From assembly GCA_036365145.1 (NCBI GenBank), contig JAEOAD010000015.1, positions 15,307,501 to 15,371,500 on the forward strand: a DNA stretch of 64,000 bases, written 5' to 3'. A program made the position numbers and the translations under genes. The notes beneath the pieces were generated by a model. The model ran no database searches. It was not told the origin of the DNA and saw nothing but the letters and a program-made list of their open reading frames with translations. Origin of the DNA: Orientallactaga sibirica. Its lineage: Eukaryota > Chordata > Mammalia > Rodentia > Dipodidae. Shown here one piece after another: positions 21,956-32,597 of the stretch (position 1 is its first letter; every line of letters starts with the position of its first letter).

Positions 21956-23927
21956 AGAGGAGGCATCTGGCCCAGACTGGTGTATTTATGTTGGGGAGGG
22001 GCCATCAGACAGACTTTTGAGCCACCAGGACATCATGTCCAGTCTCATGAAGAGGGAGAAAATGGCCCAGGTGTGTCTCAAGTTCCCAGAAAGTTCTAGA
22101 CATATAGACTGCCTGGGAAAAAGCTCTCTAGGTGACAACAGGAAAACCTGTTTGGTTCAATTAAGAAATAGGGTTCCTTTTCCCCTTTCCATCCCAACCT
22201 TTGCTCCGGAGACCCCCAGAACCAGCCTCAGACATGCACAAGGTGCCTTCTTACATGTCCCATTCCTCAGGGGCCCAGGCTTCCTATGCCAGGACTGGGA
22301 GGAGATGTGGTCTAGAGGGGCTTCTGTCTTCCGCCGCTGCCACATGGCGCTCTGAAACCTGCAAGGCTAAGTAAGGATTCAAACTCCAGGCTTATCCCGC
22401 CACCTCTCTGAAATTCTACTGCCCCCATCTGCCACCTGGGGACAAGCAGTAACTCCAAGGTCAGCAGGCACCATGAGGTCAAGTGAGCTGATGCAGGAAC
22501 ACACTTAGAACTAGGGAAACACCAGCTTTAGTTACTTGTTTACCACCACAGTGAGCCTCTGGCCAGGGCTGAGAACCAGCTGTGGTTCTGCCATTTCTCA
22601 GGACAGTGAGCACAGAACAGGCCCTGACTGTGCCCAACACGGGGCTGTGTTTGTGGCAGTCTCATCCTCCTCTTCACTGTCACCTCCAAGCATGGCAGAG
22701 ACCTATTCTGCTTGGAGGCCAGAAGCCAAAGTCTAGAATGCTACTGGTGACACATTCCCCTGCAGCTTGGTCCAAGCATTGTGGCCAGGTGTGCCTGATA
22801 AGACAAGTGTCCTTAATTTGTTCTAATGTCCAACCTAGGTCAGTACTGACCACCCCCCCAGGAAGTACGAAGAGCATGTCATGTCACACAGTGATCCCCT
22901 GGCACTCAGAGTCAATGCTTTGACCCTTGTCCCTGGAGGTTCTTGTCACTCAGGATCATGGCTCCAGTGCACTGGACACTGGGCATTCCTCCACACCACA
23001 GACTGTCACCCTCAGAGATAGCCTTGCCACCACTGTGGGGGACCTCCAGACGTGGTACCAGAAAGACCAAATTGACTAGCCATGCAGGCCACGCCCCACT
23101 CCCACCAGCTGTCTGGACTCCTGCCATTTGTCCCACTCATAATCCACTCTGGCCATTTGGCCTTCCAAGCCCTGATGAGAGGCCACACCTCCTCTTTCAT
23201 AAAACTTGCCAAGCTTCAATTGCTGCTGATGTATCCCGTCCTCCGAGAAGCCACCCTGGAACCATGGCCTTTTGTCCTTTCTAAACATTCCCAAATAAGC
23301 ATCCATCACGTTGTGCTATAACTGACCATTGCCTGTCCAGCAGGACCCCCTTCTTTCTCATACCCCATCCCAATGCACTGGAGAACCTTCGGTGGAACAG
23401 AAATGGTGGTTTGTTGACACGGATATTATATAATAGCTTGGGATGGGTATTAGCAACCAGTGGTCTGTTCATTTCATGGCACTCGAAACAGAGGCTTTAC
23501 AAAGGCCAAGAGGCCTGCCCTATAGAAGCCCTAGTGCCTTGTGGAAATGGCTGCAGAGAGGACATGGATATTTCCTATACAGTGTTCTGGCGAAAAACAT
23601 CAGTCCTGTTACATGGAATGGGAATCCCCTCACCTCAAATCTGGTCCTGTGGTTAAGACAAATTTCCGTTTTATGAAGAATTCCTAGGATCCTCAGTGGA
23701 GCATGGGGGTTTTCCCAGAGACAGAGGAGAGTGTTCCCAAGGGCTGAGTGTCTGCCATACTGTCTGTCTGAGAAGCACCTCTCCACATCTCATGGACCAC
23801 AACTGGAGGATGCTGCTTGGGGGGTAGTTATTAAGTTGGGAATTCCCCAAAACACACTTCTAATGTCCAAGTCTATGAGCTTGTATTGATTGTATTCTTT
23901 TTACTCATCACACATTATCTTTAAAAA
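21956..23927. other. Low-copy sequence with possible MIR
   Basis: About 22370-22510 (AGGATTCAAACTCCAGGC, CATCTGCCACCTGGGGACAA) may be a MIR. Otherwise no repeat or exon recognised. Short frames on both strands carry no domain. Confidence 0.4.
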
Positions 23928-24303
23928 AGTATGAGTTGGAAAGATGCCTGAACAGTTAAGTACACTTTCTGCACAAGCATGAGGGCCTAAGGGGGCCTAA
24001 GACTGCCCAAGTTTGAATCTCTAAAACCCACATAAACAACTGGGCATGGCCACGCATGTCTGTAACCTCAGTCCTGTGAGGAACAGAGACCAGAGGATCA
24101 CTGGGGCTCATGAACAGCAACCTCCGCAGTCAGTAACAGACCCTGTCTCAAGGAAAAGCAGATGTGTGAGTGATGGAGGGGAACATCCAATGTTCTCTTC
24201 TGGCCACCACAGATGAGCCCACAGGGTGCTACAGTTGAGTGCATGGGGCATTGGGCCAGCACACACACACACACACACACATCACACATACTATGCACAC
24301 ACA
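23928..24303 (+). mobile_element. B4-type (ID+B1) SINE ending in (CA)n
   Basis: ID-like head (GATGCCTGAACAGTTAAGTA, GCACAAGCATGAGGG), B1-like middle (CTGGGCATGGCCACGCATGT, GACCCTGTCTCAAGG), then GCCACCACAGATGAGC and (CA)n at about 24259-24303. Confidence 0.85.
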
Positions 24304-24598
24304 CAAAAATTGTATGTGTGTGGGTGTTCCACAGTGTGCATGTGGAGGCCAGAGGACAACTTTGGAGTGTTGCTCCTCACCTTCCACCTTCTTTGAGACA
24401 CCTCTTTCTTGTTTTCCCATTGGAAAGGCAAGTCTAGCTGGCCTGACAGCTCTGGAATTTCCCTAGTTCCTCCTGCCATTGCTATATGTGCATTGGGATT
24501 ACAGACACATGCTCCTCTTTGCTCCAGCTTGATGTAGCTACTGGAGATCAAATTTGTAGAGCAAGTGCCTTTAACTTTGAGCCATCTCCCCAGTCCTA
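24304..24598 (-). mobile_element. B4-type SINE, inverted to its neighbour
   Basis: GTGTGTGGGTGTTCC, GTGGAGGCCAGAGGACAAC, GGGATTACAGACACATGC, then GAGCCATCTCCCCAGTCC. It meets the previous B4 tail to tail. Confidence 0.85.
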
Positions 24599-24744
24599 AC
24601 ACGGCTTTATTTAACTGAGATAGTTTTCTTTCTTGATGCTAAGAATTACATGTTCCCACCATTACCGTTGCTGGTAGGAAACTTCAACTAGATTCTTGCC
24701 CACATCAAACCACTACTCAGGCCCTTCAAAGGGAGATGCTTTTA

Positions 24745-25060
24745 TTATACCTTTCTTTTCAACTGACACATACCAATTATGCATATTTATGGGGTGCAGG
24801 GTGGCATTTCAGCACACATATACCACGTGTAATGACTAGATTGGGGCAATAGCATATCTAACTACCTCAGACATATATCCTTCCGTTGGGAATATCCAAA
24901 AGCCTCTCCACGAGTTATTTTCAATTACAACTCTGGGCTGTCACTGAGTTACCCTTTTGTGCTACTGAATATTAGAAGTTATTCCCCCACCCCTGTAACT
25001 AGTTAGCTCTCCACACTCCGTCCCCCACAGAGAAATTAGATCCTCTGACTCTCTGCCTGG
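24745..25060 (-). mobile_element. Ancient L1 3'UTR
   Basis: Plus-strand text AACTGACACATACCAATTAT, TTTATGGGGTGCAGGGTG and ATAGCATATCTAACTACCTC is the complement of an old mammalian L1M-type 3' end. It predates the jerboa L1s elsewhere in the window. Confidence 0.7.
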
Positions 25061-26300
25061 TGTCATCACAGTTCTGTCAGTTTTGTTCCCTTGGTCTTGA
25101 TTGCTTTACTTATTCATAGTAAATCTATTCCATTGGTAATGATAAAATCCTTTTGAAAAAGAGCCAAGATGAACAGGACAATGTTAAAAAAAAAAAGTAC
25201 AATTTCATGGTGTTAGCAATAATGCTCACAAACATGGTTTCTTCAGGACGGGGGGAATGCCCAAGGCACGAACACCAGCTCTCTTCTGACAGGAAGAGGC
25301 GAGAGATGATCCTCCTTTCTGAGCTGAGGTTGGCGTTTATCTCATTCCTCTTCAAAGTTGGAAGATATGCCACCTTCTGCTCCCCACATCCCCAACAGGC
25401 TGAAACCAAACCCCTCTGAAGATCACAGAGATTAGACCGATGACAAAGAGAAGAGAAGATGACCTGTGTCCATTTGTGCAGCCCATCAGACAAGAGGCCT
25501 TTGTGCTAAGGAGAGAGAAGGGGGCTGGGGGCAGTCGCTGAGTCACATCCACTGGGCAGGGCCTGCAGGCTGAAGTTCCAGCCCTCAAAGGCTCTGTGGG
25601 GCAAAGTGGAAGGACAACCTTGAGTCCAAGCCTCGCAAGTACTACTCACCCTGGCATGGCGAGGACTGACTACGGAGCTGCCTGCTCAATAGCCACAGTC
25701 CTGATGGCCCTTCTGGAAGATGCTGTAGAGCCCTGGCTTGTTTGAGTCTCCTGTTTGAGTCAGTGTACAGGCTCAAGTTCTCCGCTTCTGATGACTTGAC
25801 CAAGAAAACAGTCACCCGTCAAAAGCCTCAGCCTGCCCTTCTCCCTGCACTGGAGTGGCATGTTAACATGTGTGATTGGTCCTGGTCTTTTTCTCTGGAC
25901 CACCCACAGGGGTTTCTAGAATGGTGGCCACATCCTGCCTCCTTGGAGCCATGAGTCCCAGGTGGCCAGGGGACAGGGATTTACTCTCTTTTCTTTGTAG
26001 GCATACTTCTCTCAAACACCCAAGGGGGTAGTCTTTGCGAGAGAGGCTATGGATAGGAATGAAACTGCAGCCATAAAGTCAGAGGTGTTGCCTGGCCCTG
26101 GAAAGACAGTGCCAGCTGCTTGAGTTAGCCGTTTCTTCACTGCGCCACGCACATACGTACTGTGCAAAATGTCATTCAGTCCATTCATGGATGCTTGCCC
26201 AGGAAGTGCCCTGCTGAAAGACAGGAATGTGATGAAATCAGTACATGATTTCTGATAAAATCATGAAGTTGAGGCTACATAGTGAGGTTGTCTCAAAAAG
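25061..26300. other. Low-copy sequence
   Basis: No repeat or exon recognised in about 1.2 kb, apart from a short A run near 25186. Confidence 0.4.
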
Positions 26301-26312
26301 AAGTGAAATCAG

Positions 26313-26477
26313 AAGCTGGGCATGGTGGCGCACGCCTTTAATTCCAGCACTCGGGAGGCAGAGGTAGGAGGATTGCCGTGAGTTCGAGGCCACCCTGAGA
26401 ATAGAGAGAATTCCAGGTCAGCCTGAGCTAGAGTGGGACCCTACCTCGAAAAAACAAAAAAAGAAAAAAAAAAAAAA
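26313..26477 (+). mobile_element. B1 SINE with TSD
   Basis: AGCTGGGCATGGTGGCGCAC to CCTACCTCGAAAAAAC, plus an A-rich tail. TSD AAGTGAAATCAG at 26301-26312 and 26478-26489. Confidence 0.97.
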
Positions 26478-26489
26478 AAGTGAAATCAG

Positions 26490-26721
26490 GACTGGAGTGA
26501 TGACTAAGTGGTTAAGCACTTGCTTGCAAAGCCTGCTGGCCTAGATTTGATCCCCAGTAGCCATGTAAAGCCAGATGAACAAAGTGGCACGTCCATCTCG
26601 AGCTTGTTTGCAGCAGCAAGAGGCCCAAGCATGAACAGTCTCTCCGCCCATCTCTCTTTTTCTTTGTCTCTCTCTTCTCCTTACATATAAATGAATACAG
26701 TATTTTAAAAAGAAAAAAAGA
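26490..26721 (+). mobile_element. DIP SINE
   Basis: GACTGGAGTGATGACTAAGT head immediately after the B1 TSD. Body GCCAGATGAACAAAGTGGCA, pyrimidine tract, A-rich tail. Confidence 0.92.
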
Positions 26722-26862
26722 AGCAAGACATGGCTCATGCCTGTAATCCCAGTACTTGGAAGCTAAGGTAGGAGGACCGCCATAAGCTTGAGGCCAGCCT
26801 GGATTACAAGGTGATTTTCAGGTCAACTTAGGCTAGAGTAAGGACCCTGCCTCAAAAGAAGA
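26722..26862 (+). mobile_element. B1 SINE
   Basis: AAGACATGGCTCATGCCTGT to GACCCTGCCTCAAAAG. More diverged than its neighbours. Confidence 0.85.
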
Positions 26863-26873
26863 GGGTGAGGGAA

Positions 26874-27099
26874 CTGGAGCTGGGGAGACTGCTCAGTGGA
26901 TAAAGTATTTGCAGCACAAGCCTGAGGGTCGGAGTTTGGATCTCCGGCTCCCGTCCACTGGATGGACATGGTGGCTTGTCTGTAGTCCCAGACCTCAGGA
27001 GGCAGAGACAGGTGATCCATGGGCAAGCTGGCAGCTAGACTAGCCAAACTGGTGAGTTCTGTTTTCAAGGGACAGGCCCCAGACATCAATCCTGGGATC

Positions 27100-27134
<35 letters not shown>

Positions 27135-27200
27135 TCCTTCCAACACACATCCAAACACAGGCTATATATGCATTCAAATAAAAAAGTGGAAGAGGAAGAA
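26874..27200 (+). mobile_element. B4-type SINE with (GA)n
   Basis: ID head (GAGCTGGGGAGACTGCTCAG, GCAGCACAAGCCTGAGGGT), B1-like middle (GGACATGGTGGCTTGTCTGT), then (AG)n at about 27103-27130 and an ATACATTCAAATAAAA-like end. Confidence 0.8.
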
Positions 27201-27487
27201 GACAAGGCAAAGGGGCGGGGAAAAGGAGAAGGAAAGAAGATAAAAGACCATCAACATTGGAGTGCTAAGACATTGTCACCTTGAGTCTTCACCATTGCCT
27301 AGAGAGTTGAGAAGATTCCATGGACCTGTCTCAGACATGCGGACATCAGCCAGACCACTGCCCAGCTCCAGGGCTTCACTAGGCTGCTTGAACCTCTAGC
27401 CAGCCCAGGAGTTCCAGTTTTATTCCTGAGGTAGCTGACCTTGAAATCTTTCTGAAACCTCATGAGTAGTGTTGGTAAAGCAGTATT
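27201..27487. other. Low-copy sequence
   Basis: Purine-rich start (GGAAGAGGAAGAAGAC), otherwise unremarkable. Confidence 0.4.
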
Positions 27488-27497
27488 AAAATTAGGA

Positions 27498-27666
27498 GAG
27501 GGCAGGGCATGGTGGCGCACGCCTTTAATCCCAGCACTCAGGAGGCAGAGGTAGGAGGATTGCTGTGAGTTCGAGGCCACCCTGAGACTACATAGTGAAT
27601 TCCAGGTCAGTCTGAGCTAGAGTGAGACCCTACCTCGGAAAACCAAAATAAATAAATAAATAAAAT
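27498..27666 (+). mobile_element. B1 SINE with TSD
   Basis: Near-consensus B1 with an (AAAT)n tail. TSD AAAATTAGGA at 27488-27497 and 27667-27676. Confidence 0.97.
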
Positions 27667-27676
27667 AAAATTAGGA

Positions 27677-28124
27677 CAGGGTTTTTTCCACCATGGACTT
27701 GGCTCTTAAGGGTACAGTCAGAGCTGGTATGAAGATCTGCTCTTAAAGAAATCCAATGCTGGGCACTTGAATCAAGAAACTCACAGATCTCACAAAGATC
27801 CTTCTCTGTGGACTGCACTCAGCTGAGAGTCCTTCCAGAAAGCCCAGACCCCACATCTTCAGAGTTCCCAAGTCTCCTGGGGGAAACAGAAAAGAAATTA
27901 TAAGCTTATCCCCCAGGTCAGTTTGTGGCAGAACCTGCAGCTCCCATAGCAGCCACTGAGCATCAGGGTACACATCCCAACCACCCAGCCACAAAACCAC
28001 CCAGACCAAGAGCACCAGCATCCAGACAGGAAGGTGGGAGCAGGGACAACAGTGTTCACAGGTTTACCATGTACGCTGAGCAGTTCACGTAAGTCCTATG
28101 AGAGTTTGGCAAATCCCTGAGTAT
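27677..28124. other. Low-copy sequence
   Basis: Nothing recognised. Confidence 0.4.
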
Positions 28125-28145
28125 AAAAACTGTAAAGAATGGGCT

Positions 28146-28283
28146 AGAGCCAGGTGCGGTGGTGCATTCCTTTAATCCTAGCACTCAGGAGGCAGAGGTA
28201 GGGGGATTGCTGTGAGTTTGAGGCCACCCTGAGACTACATAGTCAGCCTGGGACAGAGTGAGACGGTACCTCGAAAAAAAGGG
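28146..28283 (+). mobile_element. B1 SINE (first of a four-SINE cluster)
   Basis: GAGCCAGGTGCGGTGGTGCA to GAGACGGTACCTCG, then AAAAAAA. It has a small internal deletion in ACTACATAG..TCAGCC. Confidence 0.93.
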
Positions 28284-28563
28284 GAGGCTGGAGAGATGGC
28301 TTAGCGGTTAAGCACTTGCCTGTGAAGCCTAAGGACCTCAGTTCAAGGCTCCATTCCCCAGGACCCATGTAAGCCAGATGCACAAGGTGGTGCATACATC
28401 TGGAGTTCGTTTGCAGTGGCAGGAAACCCTGATGTGCCCATTCTCTCTCTCTCTCTCTCTCTCTGTCTATGCTTCTTTCTCTCTGTGTCTGTCTGTCACT
28501 CTCAAACAAATAAATAAAAATAAACAAACAAAAAAAATTTTTTAAGCCAAAAAGAAAAAAAAA
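28284..28563 (+). mobile_element. DIP SINE
   Basis: GGCTGGAGAGATGGCTTAGC head, near-consensus body, (CT)n at about 28441-28465, AAATAAATAAA tail. Followed by AAAGAATGG, which also lies just left of the B1 (28134-28142). Confidence 0.95.
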
Positions 28564-28781
28564 GAATGGAATGGAGAGATGGCTTAGTCACTTGCCTGCA
28601 AAGCCAAAGGACCCAGGACCCAAGTAAAGCCAGATGGATAAGGTAGCACATGTGTCTGGAGTTTGTTTGCAGTGGCAAGAGGCCCTAACACACTCATTCT
28701 CTCTTTTTCCCTCCCTGTCTTTCTTTTTTTCCCTCTCTCTCAAATAAATTTTAAAATAAACATATTTTTTTAAAAACTAAC
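28564..28781 (+). mobile_element. DIP SINE
   Basis: ATGGAGAGATGGCTTAGTCA head (part of the tRNA-like region deleted), GCCAGATGGATAAGGTAGCA body, pyrimidine tract, AAATAAATTTT tail. Confidence 0.92.
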
Positions 28782-28943
28782 AGGCATGGTGGTGCGAGCT
28801 TTTAATCCCAGGACTTGGGAGGCAGAGGTAGGAGGACTGCAGTGAGTTCAAGGCCAGCCTGAGACTACATAGTGAATTCCAGGTCAGCCTGGACTAGAAT
28901 AAAACCCTACCTTGAAAAACAAAACAAACAAACAAACAAAAAA
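28782..28943 (+). mobile_element. B1 SINE (last of the cluster)
   Basis: ACAGGCATGGTGGTGCGAGC to CCTACCTTGAAAAAC, then a (CAAA)n tail. The 15 bases after it (28944-28958) match 28125-28139 at 14/15, so a TSD brackets the whole cluster. Confidence 0.95.
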
Positions 28944-29097
28944 AAAAACTGTACAGAAACTTAATAGTGGCTGTCCACTTGATGGCTGTCTACTCCAAGG
29001 GAAAAAGAAAATCTTGCTAAGAAATCTATTGTGTGTCTTGATGGGCTTAAAAGCAATTTAAAAAGAAAACAATAAACGCCATGTAATTTGTGTTCTT

Positions 29098-29112
29098 AAA
29101 AAATGAAAATGA
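29098..29112 (+). repeat. Outer target-site duplication, left copy
   Basis: AAAAAATGAAAATGA, matching AAAAAATGAAGATGA at 38451-38465 (14/15). It brackets the older L1 that holds the full-length L1. The sequence is A-rich, so chance similarity cannot be excluded. Confidence 0.65.
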
Positions 29113-29250
29113 GCCGGGCATGATGGCATTCACCTTTAATCCCAGCACTTGGGAGGCAGAGATAGAAGGATCACCTTGACTTCAAGGTCAACCTGAGACT
29201 ACATAGTGATAAAGTGAGACCCTACCTTGAAAAATAAAAAAGAAAATAAA
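29113..29250 (+). mobile_element. B1 SINE fused to the 5' end of an L1 3'UTR
   Basis: GCCGGGCATGATGGCATTCA to CCTACCTTGAAAAATAA. The A-rich tail runs straight into truncated L1 3'UTR in the same orientation. Either a later insertion or a template-switch chimera. Confidence 0.92.
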
Positions 29251-30263
29251 AAAGGGCTATGAGGAAGGGAAGAGAGGAAAGGACTTAAGGGGAGTGTATA
29301 GAAGATGTAAGTAGAGGGGCAGAATAGTGGGGTGGGTTGCTGTAAGGGTAGAGGATAGAATAGAGGAGGAAGTGGGAGGAAGGCTAACCAAAATTTAAGA
29401 TGTTAGGAATAAGCCATATGAAACCTATTTCTTCACTAGCTAATAACACATATGTTTAAAACAAAAGTGTTTGGGCAGAAGTATCATTGGATAGTGTTGT
29501 GCCCAGAAGCCATACACTTACTAGAAAAATTTCCAGTGAGTTGTTGGCCAGGGAGCTCTGATGCCCCCCAAACATTACAGGCCACTGCCAAGGCTTTTGG
29601 TTGCCCTCCAGAACTAGATGTTAAGAGCCTATTGCTAAAGACTCCATATGCTTGGGCTGCAGGTCACTGAGAAACCAAGCTGAAGCTAAGCTGGAAGCCT
29701 CTTCCTTGTTGACTAGCTGTGAGGATGCTGGAAAGACCTATGCAGTCTATTGAGAGAGAAAAGTCATCAGTGTCATTTGCCAGTAGTGGACCCTACAAGC
29801 TTTACAGCTAGCTAGCCAGCCAGGCCAAATGGACCATCTGGTACAATGGTGATGTGTCTGTTCTAGAAGAAACCAATTGCTCTCTGATTGGTCTTGAGGC
29901 CAGCACCAAGGGAGAGAATTTCTGCCTAGTACTGAAAACCTAATCATACGCCTATATAGCTTGGGAGGTAATAGGCCCTACTAGGATGGGTCTGGACTGG
30001 GGGGAGCTACTATTGTTGTCTGGCTAAATGAATATATTCTGCCCACCAAAATGCCCACTAAATACTTATGTTTATGCTCATATGTTAATGCTGCTTTCAT
30101 TTTTGGTTAGAGAAGCTTCTCTTTTCAGATAATGGTGACCAATGGAATGATTCAAAACTCATGACAGTGGTGATTGGTGATGATGGAGTGAGTGTTCAGC
30201 ACTAAATGAGACATTTCTATCACTTCCTCCAAGGCTCAGGAACCATTGTGGAAGAAGTGGTGG
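29251..30263 (+). mobile_element. Older L1 3'UTR, left part
   Basis: Aligns along its length with 36312-37253 of the long L1 (GGCTAT.AGG.AGG, GGACTTAAGGGGA, AGTGAGTTGTT, CAGGCCAAATG, AACCAA.TGCTCTCT.ATTGG, GAGAAGCTTCTCTTTTCAGAT). It is cut at GAAAGAATGTAAGAGG and continues after the inserted L1 at 37773. Confidence 0.93.
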
Positions 30264-30278
30264 AAAGAATGTAAGAGG
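30264..30278 (+). repeat. Target-site duplication, left copy (full-length L1)
   Basis: AAAGAATGTAAGAGG, identical to 37568-37582. Confidence 0.95.
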
Positions 30279-31424
30279 ACTTCTGGGGAAGATGGTGACA
30301 TAAAAGCGATGCCAAACCAGCCTAGGGAGGGATTTAAGCAAAACCACAGCAAAATACATTCTTTTTCTGAAAAGTGAAGGAGTATAGGTTGTCCTTAGAC
30401 ACAGTGGAGAAGCAGGAGAGACAAAGATCCACCAGAAAGGAGAAAAATGTCCAGAATCCCACTGAGGTGCTTGCACACACCCCCAAGATCCACATTATCT
30501 GTGAGCCCAGCACCCCCATCCAGCAAGCCATGCAGCAGCAGCAGAGACAAAAAAAGGGGATTTTCCAACCTCATTAGCCTCCTTGCAAAGTTAAGAATTC
30601 TGAAGGAAAGACAACTGAAATCAGCTAAGGAGCTACTGAAATGGATACAGGCAGGACTGGCTGAGCAATTCCAGGCTTCCTTCACTCTTCCACCCCCCAG
30701 CCATCAGAACTGCAAACCTCCAGCATTCAGCCCCTCCACCCCCACGGCAGTGTATCTAGCACAGCTGAACCAAACTCCAGTTCCACAGCACAACATGGAG
30801 GGATCGAGGTGGGCACTCAGCATTGGTGAGATTGGAAGCCACTCCAAAAGGTAACAAGGCCGACCAACAACAACAAAAAACAACAACAACAACAAAAAAA
30901 AAAAACAGGTACATAGGCCTGCATTGCAAGTGCTAATCTCTCTTTCCATGTCAGGGCAGGTTATGGGTTACATATTTTTGGTTGGCTTTACCATTTTCAA
31001 ATAAGCTGTGTTTGAGGGTTGAAGATTATTGCCATTGATGTTTTCAGATTTATAGGGCCTTAGTGTTTTGCTTCTGTCATTATTGGGGGAAGGGTCTGAT
31101 TCAGATCTAGGCTGACCTGGAACCCAATTCAGAACAGAATTCTCTACTTCCCAGCTAACAGGATTAAGGGTGTAGAACAACAAACACCCTTAGGGATTTT
31201 GGCTTTATAAGACTATCTGTTTGTTTTAATCCTCACACTTGTAAACTCTGTGTTGGTTTTTATTGAATGTGTATATTGTTAAGTTGAAGTTTCTGTGGTT
31301 GGATTGGGATACAAGAGTCACACTTGACACCTTAAACTCATATCCTGAAAGTATATAAAGGTGGAGCAGCATATCTTAGAACACTACAGATAAGTAGAAA
31401 ACCCAAGCATCAAATAAATTCTAG
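30279..31424 (+). promoter_or_regulatory. L1 5'UTR / internal promoter region
   Basis: About 1.15 kb before ORF1. Starts ACTTCTGGGGAAGATGGTGA; the AAGATGG core resembles a YY1 site that positions L1 transcription. It holds a (CAA)n-like patch near 30870-30905. No tandem monomers of the mouse type are seen. Promoter activity is inferred from position. Confidence 0.6.
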
Positions 31425-32597
31425 ATGCAAAAGTCACTACATTGTAATACAAGAAACACAAAGAATCAAGACAATACAATCCCACCAAAAATTATAAATC
31501 CATCAGAAATGATCACCAATGAGATTGTTTTAGATGAAATGCCTGACAAAGATTTTTTAAAAAATGATTTTATCTATATTCAAAGAAATCAAAGAAGAAA
31601 AGAACCAAAGAAGAAAACAAAGGAATTAAAGATGAAAACAAACTATTGAAAGAGAACACAGGAAACCAGCTTAATGAAATAAGGAGGTCATTACAAGACA
31701 TGAGTAAGGAAATAGAAATACTGAAGAAAAACCAGGCTGAAATTCTAGCTCTGAAGAACACAGTCAGTGAAAAAAAAAAAAACTCTGTGGAAAGTCTCAC
31801 CAGTAGAATGTATGAAGGAGAGAACAGAATATCCAAAATAGAAGACCAGATGACAGACCTAATATAGTCCACCAAAGAGAAAGACAAGCTAATAGGAAGG
31901 TATCAATGGGAATTCCAAGATATCTGGGACAATATGAAAAGATCAAACATAAGAATTCAGGGTATAGTAGAAGGAGAATTTCAATCCAGAGGCTTAGTAG
32001 GTATTTTCAACAAAATCATAGAAGAAAATTTTCCCCAAATTGGGAAAGAAATGCCAATGCAGACACAAGAAGCTTTTAGAACACCAAATAGACAAAACCT
32101 GGGGGGAAAAAACAAAAAACAAAAAACAAAAAACAAAAAAACCTCTCCTTGCCATGTTATAATTAAACTACTAAACACACAAACCAAAGAAAATATATTA
32201 AAAGCAGTTAGAGAGAAAAAAACTAGTCACCTACAAAGGCAAGCCCATCAGAATAACAGCAGATTACTCAACACAAACTTTAAAAGGCAAAAGGGCTTGG
32301 AATGATATATTCCAAGTTCTGAAAGATAACAACTGTCAATCAAGATTACTTTATCCTGCAAAGCTATCTATCCAAATTGATGGAGAAATAAGGATATTCC
32401 ACAACAAATACAGGCTAAAGAAATTTATAACAACTAAACCAGCTCTACAAGAAATACTTGAAGGAATCCTTCACACAGAAGAGAAAGCAAAATGCACACA
32501 GGAGGAAATAAGAAAAAATAAACTATATTTAAATAACAGTTACAAACAAGTGAGTAAAGGGAAAAGAGGAAGACCTACAAAACAAGAAGAATGGTGA
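31425..32597 (+). pseudogene. L1 ORF1 (RNA-binding chaperone), disrupted
   Basis: ORF1p is a trimeric nucleic-acid chaperone: coiled coil, RRM, C-terminal domain. Visible here: an N-terminal part starting MQKSLHCNTRN (31425-31649, ends at TGA), a coiled-coil region (frame through 31646-31867, ends at TAG 31865-31867) with LKKNQAEI and ENRISKIED, an RRM start (NIRIQGI.EGE, ~31946), then the FPQIGKEMPMQTQEAFRTPN block. An (AAACA)n-like insert near 32107-32142 lies before a frame change. The C-terminal domain (ITADYSTQTLKGKRAWNDIF, LLYPAKLSIQIDGE) is then open for 124 codons to TGA 32595-32597. The stop overlaps the ORF2 ATG. Confidence 0.93.
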
